Source of the DNA: a virus
Strand: one strand, 5' to 3'
Virus record (IMG/VR): IMGVR_UViG_3300027965_000183
Coordinates: 1-36,520 of that record
DNA length: 36,520 nt
Each line of letters begins with the position of its first letter. Positions within the stretch are counted from its first letter, which is position 1. Under the pieces are notes generated by a model, which ran no database searches, was not told where the DNA came from, and saw nothing but the letters and a program-made list of their open reading frames with translations. A program made the translations under genes and the position numbers. This document shows, one piece after another, positions 16,771 through 25,018 of the stretch.

Positions 16771-18468
16771 ATGAGCGAATTCATTCTGGTACCCACCGTC
16801 GACCAAGCCCAGGAGTTCATAGAAATCGCGAACGATTTCGCAAATCCTCTTGATCTGGTTAGGGAGGCCATTAGCAATGCCTTTGACGCCCACGCGACGG
16901 AGATCCGTCTAGAATTCGATACAGAGCTCATTTCCGGTGAGACGACGTTCGTAATTCGACTCACGGATAATGGCCATGGCATGGATCGGGCAGGCCTCCA
17001 GGCGTTCTTCGATCTCGGCAATTCTACGAGACGGGCTGACAAGAGCACGATCGGCGAAAAGGGTCACGGAACAAAGGTCTACTTCAACGCGAAGAGACTC
17101 ACGGTGGACACTCAGCGCGATGGGACCCGTCTCTTAGCAGTGTTGGACTCGCCATTCACAAAGCTCCACAACCGCCAAATACCTGAGGTTCGTGTCCAGG
17201 AGGAGCCGAGTGAAACGCAGGCGAGTGGAACATGCATCACCATCTGTGGCTACAACAATAACCGCCGAGAGCGCTTCACCCATAGCCGTTTAAAAGATCA
17301 CATTTTGTGGTTTACAAAATTTGGCAGTATAGAGCGGCAGTTCAGCATCGACGCACTCGCCTGCGTCAAGCTTCAGCTAAAGGGTTTGGATCGAGATGAT
17401 CTCGAAGTACTTGATTTCGGCCACCCCTTTCCGAGTGAGAGCGAAGATGTCGGTGTACTCTTTGACAAATATGTAATCCAGGCACCGAATTACTATTGCC
17501 GGCGACTCATTCGGACCGGCAGCCTGCCCAATCATCCAGAGGTGCGATACCACGCCATTTTCTCCGTTGAAGGCAAGCGCGTGAAGTACGACAACAATCC
17601 TATGCTTCGCCGCCCAGGCTACAATGCGCCCGACGGGGCTTATACGGTTCAGGACCGCTATGGACTCTGGCTCTGCAAGGATTTCATCCCGATCCAGCGA
17701 AAGAATGAATGGGTCACCACGAAGGGATCTGAGTTTACCAAGCTGCATGCGTTCCTCAACTGCCAGGCATTGAAACTCACCGCGAACCGCGGCTCCGTCG
17801 AAAACACGCCCTCCGAGATCTTGCAGGATGTGGAAACTGTCGCGCGCAGAATCTACCAAGATCTCACGGAAGGTGACGAATGGCTGCAGCTGAGCTACCT
17901 GGAAGAGGAGGCGGACACGTACAACACGATTGAGAAAGAGAAGAAAAATTTCTCTTTTCGCGTCGATAAGGCCAACGCAGCCAAGATCGCGGCCTTTCAG
18001 GACATCACACTTGTCGAACCAAAACGCGAGAGTGGCGTTCACAGTCTCGTCGTGCAGTTGATGACGATTGAGCCGCAGTTGTTCCCGTTCACCATCGTCG
18101 ACTATGACACGCTCGAAGGGATCGATGTGATCGTTAAAGCAAACGATGCCGTTCCTGTGCACGGATCGCGGCTCTATTACGTAGAGTTTAAGTATCTTCT
18201 GTCAACTGCCTTCAATCATTCATTCGAGAATTTGCACAGCATCATATGCTGGGACACCGAGCTTAAGCACGGTGACATCATTAAAGACATTAACCGCGAA
18301 GAGCGGAAGCTTTCGATTATCGCGCCTGCAACGCCTGCTGATTACACACGGTATTTCCTCGACAACCCCCGCAAGGCCCACAGAATTGAAGTTTATGTCC
18401 TGAAGGACTACCTGCACCAAAAGCTGAAGCTGGAATTCCGACCGCGTACACCCACCGACATCCATTAG
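16771..18468 (+). CDS. GHKL (MORC/MutL/Hsp90-type) ATPase with C-terminal PD-(D/E)XK-like nuclease, moron
   Basis: This has 565 residues from the ATG with GGAG five bases upstream; an ATG at 16735 overlaps the presumed -10 box and is unlikely. The N-terminal domain has the Bergerat fold: N-box E32-x3-N36 with D39, G1 box DNGHGM at 66-71, and G2 box GEKGHGTK at 95-102. A transducer-like middle region follows. Near the C-terminus, D452 in EGIDVIV and E472-F-K474 (YYVEFKYLL) give the D...ExK spacing of a PD-(D/E)XK nuclease, followed by a hydrophobic SIICWD strand. ATP-gated clamps of this class often work with nucleases, and MutL/MORC relatives occur beside restriction systems. It is visibly A/T-richer than the tail genes around it. 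A defence role is inferred. Confidence 0.8.
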   Translation: MSEFILVPTVDQAQEFIEIANDFANPLDLVREAISNAFDAHATEIRLEFDTELISGETTFVIRLTDNGHGMDRAGLQAFFDLGNSTRRADKSTIGEKGHGTKVYFNAKRLTVDTQRDGTRLLAVLDSPFTKLHNRQIPEVRVQEEPSETQASGTCITICGYNNNRRERFTHSRLKDHILWFTKFGSIERQFSIDALACVKLQLKGLDRDDLEVLDFGHPFPSESEDVGVLFDKYVIQAPNYYCRRLIRTGSLPNHPEVRYHAIFSVEGKRVKYDNNPMLRRPGYNAPDGAYTVQDRYGLWLCKDFIPIQRKNEWVTTKGSEFTKLHAFLNCQALKLTANRGSVENTPSEILQDVETVARRIYQDLTEGDEWLQLSYLEEEADTYNTIEKEKKNFSFRVDKANAAKIAAFQDITLVEPKRESGVHSLVVQLMTIEPQLFPFTIVDYDTLEGIDVIVKANDAVPVHGSRLYYVEFKYLLSTAFNHSFENLHSIICWDTELKHGDIIKDINREERKLSIIAPATPADYTRYFLDNPRKAHRIEVYVLKDYLHQKLKLEFRPRTPTDIH

Positions 18469-18555
18469 GACTCAGTTTCTCCAACCCGTAACGCGAATAA
18501 GTCTTGCGCACCGACACGGCGGCGCACGTTGCTGCGCGTTGATTCACGGCGACCA

Positions 18556-21500
18556 ATGGACCAGATCCTCAAACTACAACCCCACCGCACCCTCCATCTC
18601 CAAGGCTTCGACGACTATGGCGCGGCGGCCGCGTTCTGGGGAGCCTCGGACACAGGCTTCACCGTCTCCGGCGTGTTCCGCGACATGGCCGATTTCGCCG
18701 TGCTCGTTCTGCTCCAGAAAGATGACCCGTTCGGCCACCCGCGCTTCTCCTATCTCCCCGACGGCGATCTCACGGGCCTCGCGCTCGACTTCGATGTCAC
18801 CTGGGAAGGCATCCAATCCTGGGAATCGATCAAGAACGCCTGGACCGACTGGAACACGCTCGGTTACTCCGTCAAAGGCGCCGGCCAGCGCGTGCCCTGG
18901 TTTGGCACCTCGGGCATCACCATCACCTGCAACACAGCGGGCCGCACTGGCGCGTCGGCCACCTACACGCTCAACCTAAACAATCCGCAGCCCGGCGACA
19001 AGGTCACGCTCTGGTATCAAAACCAGTCCTTCGTCAGCCCGGCGATTTCCGCCTCGCACCCCACCACCGACCAGGCAATGTGGTGGCAGGGCAACGCCGC
19101 CTACAACCACTGGGTCACGATCGGCTCGGCCACGTACTCGTGCGTTGAAGGTTCGCTCAACAGCGCGGGCATCGCTGCCAACATCGCCGCGCAAATCAAC
19201 GCCTCCGATCCCAACTGCACAGCCACCACGGGCGGTGCCTCCGGCAACGAGATCTTCATCACGCTGAAAGCCGGCGTCTCCGGGCCAGTCGCGGTTTCAA
19301 GCTCCGATGGCTCGGCCGCCGACATGCTGACGCAGACCACCGCGGCGGCGATCCTACAGCCCATCGCGAACCAGATCAATGCCGTCAACTGGCCCGCCAA
19401 CAGCACGCCTGCCCTGACCGCGACCGTATCCGGCAACAACCTGGTCATCACCGCCGCGCCGGGCGCCGACGGCAATATGGTCGCGTTCTACCAGACCGAC
19501 AACAACTCAAGCAGCCGCCTCTACTTCACCGCCAGCAACTGGAATCTCTCCGGTGGCTCCTCGGATGACGTTTCCTGGCACGTCCACATCAACTTCACCA
19601 CGCTCGGTTGGAGCAACGTGGACAAAGTCTGGTGGACCATTGCGCCGGCGCTTCCGGAAGGCCAAGCCTACCAGCCCACCGAGTGGAAGATGGTCGTCAC
19701 CAACTGGACCATTACCGATTCCGCAGGCAAGCGCGCGCTTAAGGTGGCCGGGCCGGGATCGGTTCGCATCGAAGAAGACAGCACGTGGGTGAAAACCTCC
19801 GGCTACTGGGAAGCCGCGCCGGGAAACGATCCCGTGAGCGGCGCGTTCGCCTTCTGGAGTCAGGGCCGCGCGATCCGTGCCGCGGCCGCCGGCGCGAGCG
19901 TGACCATCGAGACGCACTGCCAGTCCACGCACGACATCTACGTCGGCACGCGGCTCGATACCAACTGCGGCATCGTGAGCGCCACGCTCGACGGGGGCGC
20001 GCCTGTCACGCTCGATTGCTATTACCCGCAGGCCACGACCTCCCAAACGCGGCGCTTGCTTTTCTCCGGCGCCGCCGCCGGCCAGCACAGGATCGTGATC
20101 ACCCTCACGGGCAACAAGAACCCGTCGAGCCAGGGCTGGTACTTCTATTTCGATTTCCTCGAATGCGCGGTGAAGAGCGACGTGCCGGATCCGGTTTCAA
20201 CCACCACCGCCGTGAGCGTCGCAACCGACTTCGACACAGACAACACCTACAAGCTCTCGCCGCAACGGCTCCTGTGGAACATTCAGAAACTCGGGCTACT
20301 GGGCGAGATCGACCACTACTGCGGCGTCTTCTGGTGGAAGCAGGCCGTGGCGCAGAATCCGTCGTACCCGCAATGCACGGTCACCTTCACGGGCAATTGG
20401 AGCGACCAGGATGTGATCTGGCTGCACGTGGGCGGCTCGGCGATCGGCAAGACGATTTTCGGCGGCCAAGACACGAACTCGACCGTTGCGCGCCACTTCG
20501 CCAATTTCATGAACGGGATTTTCGATGGTGTCTGGGCCTCGGCCGCCGGCAACGTGCTCACGATTACCTCGCATTCGTTCGGAACCAACTGGCAATACCA
20601 CGTGTACACAGAACTAGCCGCCACCGGCTCCGGCCAGGCCACAGTGACCGGCGATCTCCAGGGCGGCAGCTACGGAGTGAAGTGGGCGATTGATCCGGCG
20701 CAGACTCCCGTGCTCAACCGGGCGTTCCGCGACTGGCACGCCGATTTCTTCGCGCTGCTCAAGGCCAATAACATGAGCGCGGTCTGCTCGTTTTCACAGG
20801 AGCTGGTGAATCCACCCGATAGCTGGGTCCAGCGATTCCCCGATGGTGCGCCGGTGCAGACCGCGACCGGTTTCGGCACTCTCAACAGTTCCCAGATCGC
20901 GTTCGGCTCAGGACCGCAGGCGTACATGCAGCAGGCGTATGCCGCGATCGCCAGCCTGATGCAGGCGGCGGGGCTCACCCCGAAGGTGCAATTCGGCGAA
21001 ATTCTGTGGTGGTTCCAGGCGAACGTCTCAGGCATGGCGTTCTACGACGCCGAAACGCAGGCCGCCGCACAGTCGGCACTCGGCCGCCCGCTGGTGACGT
21101 TTCTGACGCCCAACGACGATCCCTCCATCAACAGCTACGCGGACGCGAACTTCCTGCGGACGCGCCTGTACAACTACGTCGCCGCGATCCAGAGCTACGT
21201 TCTCTCGCAGGTCGCGTCGGCGGTGTTCGAGCTGCTGTGGCCCATGGACGTGAATGACCCGGAGACGCGCCGACTGCTGCGCTACATCAACCTGCCGACG
21301 CAATGGACGGGGCGCGCCGGTTCCGGTTTCGACACGTTGCTGATCGAGGGCTACCAGTATCCGGGGATTGACCACAACCTCGACAAAGCCGTGCGCTGCG
21401 CCTCGTACCCGTGGAAAGAACTCGCCTGGGACGAGGCCCACAGCCGCTACCTGATGGGCCTGTTCTACGCCACGTGGCCGTGGCTCCGCGAGTTCGTCAA

Positions 21501-21612
21501 GGTGAACCGCCTCGGCCTGCCCGCTATCAAGCTCTGGGCCTACGATCATCTCTGCCTGTTCGGCTGGCCCGTCCCGCTTCCCACGAGCGACGCCCGCTCC
21601 TTCATCTACTGA
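18556..21612 (+). CDS. Large tail fibre-like protein with putative glycosidase-like C-terminal domain
   Basis: This 1018-residue protein is separated from the hub gene only by the GHKL moron. The first 150 residues are beta-rich. Residues about 150-550 contain Ser/Thr/Gly-rich strand repeats and two HxxY/NxA-like segments resembling carbohydrate-binding modules. From about 715 to the end it is alpha/beta with many Trp, Tyr, Asp and Glu residues (CSFSQELVNPPDSW; FGEILWWF; FELLWPMDVND; LIEGYQYPGIDH), suggesting a TIM-barrel glycoside hydrolase. No catalytic pair can be assigned. The start is by position; no ribosome site is evident, so an in-frame start at 18529 is possible. It probably binds or trims host surface glycans. 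Confidence 0.65.
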   Translation: MDQILKLQPHRTLHLQGFDDYGAAAAFWGASDTGFTVSGVFRDMADFAVLVLLQKDDPFGHPRFSYLPDGDLTGLALDFDVTWEGIQSWESIKNAWTDWNTLGYSVKGAGQRVPWFGTSGITITCNTAGRTGASATYTLNLNNPQPGDKVTLWYQNQSFVSPAISASHPTTDQAMWWQGNAAYNHWVTIGSATYSCVEGSLNSAGIAANIAAQINASDPNCTATTGGASGNEIFITLKAGVSGPVAVSSSDGSAADMLTQTTAAAILQPIANQINAVNWPANSTPALTATVSGNNLVITAAPGADGNMVAFYQTDNNSSSRLYFTASNWNLSGGSSDDVSWHVHINFTTLGWSNVDKVWWTIAPALPEGQAYQPTEWKMVVTNWTITDSAGKRALKVAGPGSVRIEEDSTWVKTSGYWEAAPGNDPVSGAFAFWSQGRAIRAAAAGASVTIETHCQSTHDIYVGTRLDTNCGIVSATLDGGAPVTLDCYYPQATTSQTRRLLFSGAAAGQHRIVITLTGNKNPSSQGWYFYFDFLECAVKSDVPDPVSTTTAVSVATDFDTDNTYKLSPQRLLWNIQKLGLLGEIDHYCGVFWWKQAVAQNPSYPQCTVTFTGNWSDQDVIWLHVGGSAIGKTIFGGQDTNSTVARHFANFMNGIFDGVWASAAGNVLTITSHSFGTNWQYHVYTELAATGSGQATVTGDLQGGSYGVKWAIDPAQTPVLNRAFRDWHADFFALLKANNMSAVCSFSQELVNPPDSWVQRFPDGAPVQTATGFGTLNSSQIAFGSGPQAYMQQAYAAIASLMQAAGLTPKVQFGEILWWFQANVSGMAFYDAETQAAAQSALGRPLVTFLTPNDDPSINSYADANFLRTRLYNYVAAIQSYVLSQVASAVFELLWPMDVNDPETRRLLRYINLPTQWTGRAGSGFDTLLIEGYQYPGIDHNLDKAVRCASYPWKELAWDEAHSRYLMGLFYATWPWLREFVKVNRLGLPAIKLWAYDHLCLFGWPVPLPTSDARSFIY

Positions 21613-21632
21613 TTCAATTCTGGAGGTGTTAC

Positions 21633-22121
21633 ATGGAAGACCGCGAACAGCGGCTCGATGAAGTCGCGCGCATTGCCGTCAAGCTCGAAGCCGAAACCGG
21701 CTGCCCGCCGCGATTGTTGATCGCGCAGTGGGCCGTGGAATCCGACTGGGGCGCGAAGCCCGTGGGCCAAGCGAATTATTTCGGGGTGAAGAAATCGGAG
21801 CGCCACACAAAGGGCTGTGTCGTCCAAACGCGTGAAGTAATCAACGGTCGGACGGTGATCGAGAGCTGCGAGTTCGCCGACTACGATTCCCTCGAGGACT
21901 CCTGCCGCGACTATGCATGGCTGATCACGCTGGGCGCGCCGTACCACGCCGCCTGGGAGCGGTACCGGCAGGACCACGACCTCGCCGCGCTCATCTCATC
22001 GGTCGCGCGCGTCTACGCCACCGATCCGAATTACGCGCGGTTGGTGAATGCCGTCGCCAGCCAGACGAATGTGGCGCGGGCGATCACCGTGGCGCGCCAG
22101 GGCCAGCCGGCGGCGGCTTAG
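21633..22121 (+). CDS. Endolysin, GH73-type glucosaminidase
   Basis: This 162-residue single-domain protein starts after a strong GGAGG (21622-21626). The core LLIAQWAVESDWG with probable catalytic Glu36, then NYFGVK, a FADYDSLEDSCRDYAWLI helix and YATDPNYARLVNAV, are the hallmarks of FlgJ-like N-acetylglucosaminidases of family GH73. It would cut the peptidoglycan sugar backbone at lysis. No signal peptide or membrane anchor is seen, so it needs a holin, and none is obvious next to it. It is the last rightward virion/lysis gene. Its end overlaps the convergent small gene by 38 bases. Confidence 0.82.
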   Translation: MEDREQRLDEVARIAVKLEAETGCPPRLLIAQWAVESDWGAKPVGQANYFGVKKSERHTKGCVVQTREVINGRTVIESCEFADYDSLEDSCRDYAWLITLGAPYHAAWERYRQDHDLAALISSVARVYATDPNYARLVNAVASQTNVARAITVARQGQPAAA

Positions 22122-22272
22122 GCGCCGGCTCCGCGCGCCGGGCTTCCACCAGCGATTCCCGCCTCGCCTTTGCTCGCGACTCCAGTTCCTTAGCGATGCT
22201 CTGCAGCTCGCGCGGCGTGGCCGCGGCCCGGATGCGCACCTGCATCTCGGTTAACCAGTGGTGCTCTTCCAT
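22084..22272 (-). CDS. Small helical protein, unknown
   Basis: This 62-residue protein has GAGAGGA a few bases before the ATG. The first 45 residues are one predicted charged helix (TEMQVRIRAAATPRELQSI and onward), and the end is Ala/Pro-rich (APKPPPAGPGAP). It forms a leftward pair with the gene 11 bases upstream and overlaps the endolysin tail-to-tail by 38 bases. No family is recognised. A longer upstream frame reads as low-complexity shadow and was not used. Confidence 0.55.
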   Translation of the reverse strand: MEEHHWLTEMQVRIRAAATPRELQSIAKELESRAKARRESLVEARRAEPAPKPPPAGPGAPR

Positions 22273-22283
22273 GGATGGTCCTC

Positions 22284-22547
22284 TCAATCTCCGGACGCCG
22301 CCGGAGCCTTCTTGTTCCTCACGAGATGCCGCTCGTGGTCGAAGTAGAACTGCGCAGAGACGACCTGGGCGCCGCGCTTGATCCGTTTCTCGATGGACCG
22401 GACCTTCGCGGCCGCCTCGAGATTCGCCTTCCATGAGATGTCCTGCCAGGCCACCACTTCGGCAAAATCGTCGTCCGTCACGAAGTCGAGTTCCATCTGC
22501 TTGGGGAACCTGATCAGGCGTGGTTTGGGATTCGCTTCGCTTGCCAT
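22284..22547 (-). CDS. Conserved small phage protein, unknown
   Basis: This encodes 87 residues from the ATG at 22547; in-frame ATGs at 22586 and 22589 would add 13-14 less typical residues. The core PRLIRFPKQMELDFVTDDDF, followed by EVVAWQDISWKANLEAAAKV and a basic EKRIKRGAQVV, looks like a conserved, folded small protein. The last part (FYFDHERHLVRNKKAP) is basic. It may bind nucleic acid, but no motif proves it. It is first of a leftward pair and lies between the lysis gene and the control region, a place where phages often keep lysogenic or accessory genes. Confidence 0.6.
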   Translation of the reverse strand: MASEANPKPRLIRFPKQMELDFVTDDDFAEVVAWQDISWKANLEAAAKVRSIEKRIKRGAQVVSAQFYFDHERHLVRNKKAPAASGD

Positions 22548-22692
22548 ACGGTCCAAATTCCCTTCCCGAAAGCTGCTATGAACCATCAATTCTAAGGCGA
22601 AGAGATGGCGAAATCAATCGCGCTCGTTTTGCGCATTAGTTGGGGTCGGGGACCTACGGGACCACGCTATCTTGTGGAATCGCCCGCTACAA

Positions 22693-23067
22693 TCAACCCG
22701 CTTTTTGTTTTTTCCGGGCCGTAACCTGCTTTACTCCCGCGACTTCCGCGCCTGCCAGGCGCACCGCCTGTAACGCGATCTCGGCCGATGGCGTGGGCTT
22801 CTTCTGGCGGATAAGCGCGAGGAGCCAGGACACGTACTGCTCCTCTTCGGAAGAAAGCGGGCCAAAGGGCGTGGCAGCTTCGGCTTGCGCCGGTTCCGTG
22901 TGCCGGTGCGGGCGTTTTCCGCCTTCGGCGATCCCCTCCAGCCACCACGTAAATGCTTGTTCCGAAGCCTCTTTCATCTTTACGCCGCGCGTGGCGACGG
23001 CGATTTTAACCTGGCGGTGCAGTTCCTTGGGCAGTTCGATCCCAAATTTTATTTGCTCTTGATCCAT
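22693..23067 (-). CDS. Ribbon-helix-helix DNA-binding regulator, candidate lysogeny-side repressor
   Basis: This encodes 124 residues from the ATG at 23067; a GTG at 23091 lies inside a palindrome and is less likely. Residues about 4-45 (IKFGIELPKELHRQVKIAV, then TRGVKMKEASEQAFTWWLEG) form the strand-helix-helix pattern of Arc/ParD-type regulators. The rest holds a charged linker, a helical stretch (EEEQYVSWLLALIRQ) that may bind a partner or oligomerise, and a basic tail. It is transcribed away from the early operon and shares a compact control region with it. A role as repressor of the rightward promoter is inferred; it could also be an antitoxin-like protein. Confidence 0.68.
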   Translation of the reverse strand: MDQEQIKFGIELPKELHRQVKIAVATRGVKMKEASEQAFTWWLEGIAEGGKRPHRHTEPAQAEAATPFGPLSSEEEQYVSWLLALIRQKKPTPSAEIALQAVRLAGAEVAGVKQVTARKKQKAG

Positions 23068-23089
23068 AGATTTGGCGCGACTCTGGTAC

Positions 23090-23099
23090 ACACGCGTGT
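23090..23099. promoter_or_regulatory. Short perfect palindrome in the divergent control region
   Basis: ACACGCGTGT is a 10-base perfect palindrome just upstream of the ribbon-helix-helix gene. It could be a second operator for the leftward promoter. A 10-base palindrome alone is weak evidence. Confidence 0.3.
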
Positions 23100-23101
23100 T
23101 A

Positions 23102-23123
23102 TCGCGATTGACAACAATCGCGA
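23102..23123. promoter_or_regulatory. Operator: interrupted palindrome overlapping the rightward early promoter
   Basis: The arms TCGCGATTG (23102-23110) and CAATCGCGA (23115-23123) are perfect inverted repeats around ACAA. A further half-site AATCGCGA lies at 23124-23131, so TCGCGA occurs three times in 30 bases. The palindrome covers the -35 box and the extra half-site reaches the -10 box of the rightward promoter. Binding would therefore shut off the early operon. Confidence 0.65.
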
Positions 23124-23136
23124 AATCGCGAATAAT
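23108..23136 (+). promoter_or_regulatory. Rightward early promoter TTGACA-N17-AATAAT
   Basis: A perfect -35 (23108-23113), an optimal 17-base spacer and a 5/6-match -10 (23131-23136) point rightward to the HTH gene at 23160, with a start site expected near 23143. On the other strand TTGTCA (23109-23114) could serve as a leftward -35, though no good leftward -10 was found. Confidence 0.72.
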
Positions 23137-23159
23137 GAGCTTTCAACTTCTTCTCAACT

Positions 23160-23390
23160 ATGAAACACCCGGTGGTCAAACGCAAGCGCAATCGCAAGGA
23201 GGAGCCGCTGTTTGGCTTGAATCGCCGCGTGGCGCGCAAGCTCGGCAAGAGCGAATCGCTGGTGAGCATGGTGCGGCGCGGCGCGGCGGTTTCGTCCAAG
23301 GTGGCCGACGCAATCGAAGAAGAAGCCCGGCTGATGTTCGAGGAGTGGACCGCGGCAAGGCGGGCAAAAAGGGGGGCCAGCCGTGCCTGA
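23160..23390 (+). CDS. Small HTH protein, Cro-like (first early gene)
   Basis: This 76-residue, strongly basic protein has an N-terminal KRKRNRKEEP arm, then a helix-turn-helix: RRVARKLGKSESLVSMVRRG, followed by VSSKVADAIEEEARL. The SESLVS turn and basic recognition helix resemble small phage Cro/HTH regulators. It is the first gene behind the rightward promoter and overlaps the SNF2 gene by 8 bases. No ribosome site precedes the ATG; a short untranslated leader of about 17 bases is predicted. It may bind the TCGCGA operator and set the lysis-lysogeny choice. Confidence 0.65.
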   Translation: MKHPVVKRKRNRKEEPLFGLNRRVARKLGKSESLVSMVRRGAAVSSKVADAIEEEARLMFEEWTAARRAKRGASRA

Positions 23391-24996
23391 GATGGTCGGT
23401 GTATCGGACGGCCGCATCTTTGTGCGGGCTTCGATCGGGGATCTCCTTGCGATCCGCCGGGTGCCGGGCGGCAGTTGGGATCGAGCGCGCGGCGCGTGGT
23501 CATTCCCCGCGACGGAGCATCACGCCGGGCTGCTCAAGGTGTCGCTGCCGAGTTCGAACGCGTCAAAGCACATAGAAGTGCCCGCCTCCCATACCGCTTC
23601 GGAACGGGAAATCGCGATTCCCGAGGGATTGCTGACGCATCCTTGGCGGCACCAGTTGGCGGCTTACAAATTCTGCCTGGATAAGTTCACCGCCGGCGCC
23701 AGAGGCCTGCTCCTGGCAATGGGGATGGGTACCGGGAAAAGTCTAACCGCGATTATGCTGCTGCTTCACCTCCGCGCGCGGCGCGTGATGATCGCATCGC
23801 CCCTCCGCGTGGTCCCGGTGTGGCTGGCGCAGCTCGAGCGCCACGTCGGCGCGAGAATCGTCGTGGTCGCGCTCGATGAGGACATCGGCTCGGTCGCGAA
23901 GAAGCAGCAGCTCGCGCTCGAAAAGATGAAACTCGCCGAGGCGCTGGGCGTGCCGTTCATTTGCGTCATCAACTACGACAGCGCCTGGCGAGATCCATTC
24001 GCGTCGTGGGCCGAAAAGGTCGCCTGGGATTTGGTAATCGCCGACGAAGCCCACCGGATCAAGGCTCCGGGCGGCAAGGCATCGCTGTTCTTCAAGCGCC
24101 TGCGCACGCGCGCTAACTACCGCGTCGCACTCACCGGCACGCCGATGCCGCACGGCCCGATGGACATTTACGCCGTGTTCCGCTTCCTTGACATTCGGAT
24201 CTACGGGCCATCGTTCAGCGCCTTCCGGCAGAAGTACGCGGTAATGGGCGGCTACCAGCGCAAGCAGATCACCGGATTCCGACGCCTCGAAGAACTAGAA
24301 GATTTGATGAGCCGGATCACGTTCCGCGTGGGGAAGGAAGTATTGGATCTGCCGCCGGAAACGCACGTAACGTATGAGTGCGATCTGTCGCCGGAAGCGG
24401 CGCGCGTGTACCGAGATCTTGAAGAAGATTTCGTCGCGCGCGTGCTCGACGGAACAGTTACCGCCGCGAACGCCATGGTGAAACTCCTGCGCCTCCAGCA
24501 GGTGACCGGAGGTGTGGTACCCACCGACGACGGCGTCGCGCATCGCATCGACGATTCGAAGCAGAAGCTGCTGGCCGACACGCTTGAGGATATCGGCAAG
24601 GACGAACCGGTGGTTGTGTTCTGCCGGTTTCACGCCGATCTCGACGCCGTACACGAAGCCTGCCGGCAAAACGAGTTCGCGAGCCTCGAACTCTCCGGCC
24701 GCCGTGACGAGCTGAAGCAATGGCAGGCCGGCGAAGCACAGGTGCTCGCGGTGCAAATCAGCGCGGGCGGCATTGGAGTGGATCTGACCCGCGCGCGTTA
24801 CTCGATTTATTACTCACTCTCGTTTTCGTTGGGCGAATACGACCAGGCGCTCTCCCGCGTGCATCGGCCCGGGCAGACGCGCCCGGTGGAGCACATCCAT
24901 CTTGTGGCGAGGAACACGGTGGACGTGAAGATCATGCGCGCGCTGGAAAAGCGCGCGGAGATCGTGCAGTCGATTCTCGCGGAGATCAGGAACTAA
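23383..24996 (+). CDS. SNF2-family DNA helicase/translocase
   Basis: This has 537 residues from a GTG with a GGGGGG ribosome site; an ATG at 23392 is possible. Motif I is GMGTGKSLTA with K119, motif II DEAH at 221-224, motif III LTGTPMPHGPMD, then a second RecA domain with ISAGGIGVDLTRA and the arginine-finger-rich motif VI ALSRVHRPGQTRPVEH. These are the SNF2/SMARCAL1-like hallmarks. A small N-terminal strand-rich region before the helicase may bind DNA. Phages carry such ATPases in replication loci, where they remodel forks or protein-DNA complexes. It overlaps the Cro-like gene and leads the replication block. Confidence 0.9.
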   Translation: MPEMVGVSDGRIFVRASIGDLLAIRRVPGGSWDRARGAWSFPATEHHAGLLKVSLPSSNASKHIEVPASHTASEREIAIPEGLLTHPWRHQLAAYKFCLDKFTAGARGLLLAMGMGTGKSLTAIMLLLHLRARRVMIASPLRVVPVWLAQLERHVGARIVVVALDEDIGSVAKKQQLALEKMKLAEALGVPFICVINYDSAWRDPFASWAEKVAWDLVIADEAHRIKAPGGKASLFFKRLRTRANYRVALTGTPMPHGPMDIYAVFRFLDIRIYGPSFSAFRQKYAVMGGYQRKQITGFRRLEELEDLMSRITFRVGKEVLDLPPETHVTYECDLSPEAARVYRDLEEDFVARVLDGTVTAANAMVKLLRLQQVTGGVVPTDDGVAHRIDDSKQKLLADTLEDIGKDEPVVVFCRFHADLDAVHEACRQNEFASLELSGRRDELKQWQAGEAQVLAVQISAGGIGVDLTRARYSIYYSLSFSLGEYDQALSRVHRPGQTRPVEHIHLVARNTVDVKIMRALEKRAEIVQSILAEIRN

Positions 24997-25018
24997 CCGG
25001 GAAGGGAACACCACAGCA

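Noticed and set aside
22667-22948. Second minus-strand frame overlapping the ribbon-helix-helix gene
   Set aside because: The translation lacks any fold pattern, while the overlapping frame has a convincing strand-helix-helix and better start context.
23383-24996. SNF2 gene as a stand-alone defence system such as a DISARM or restriction helicase
   Set aside because: It is embedded in the phage replication operon with an overlapping Cro-like gene and no partner defence genes, so a replication role is simpler.
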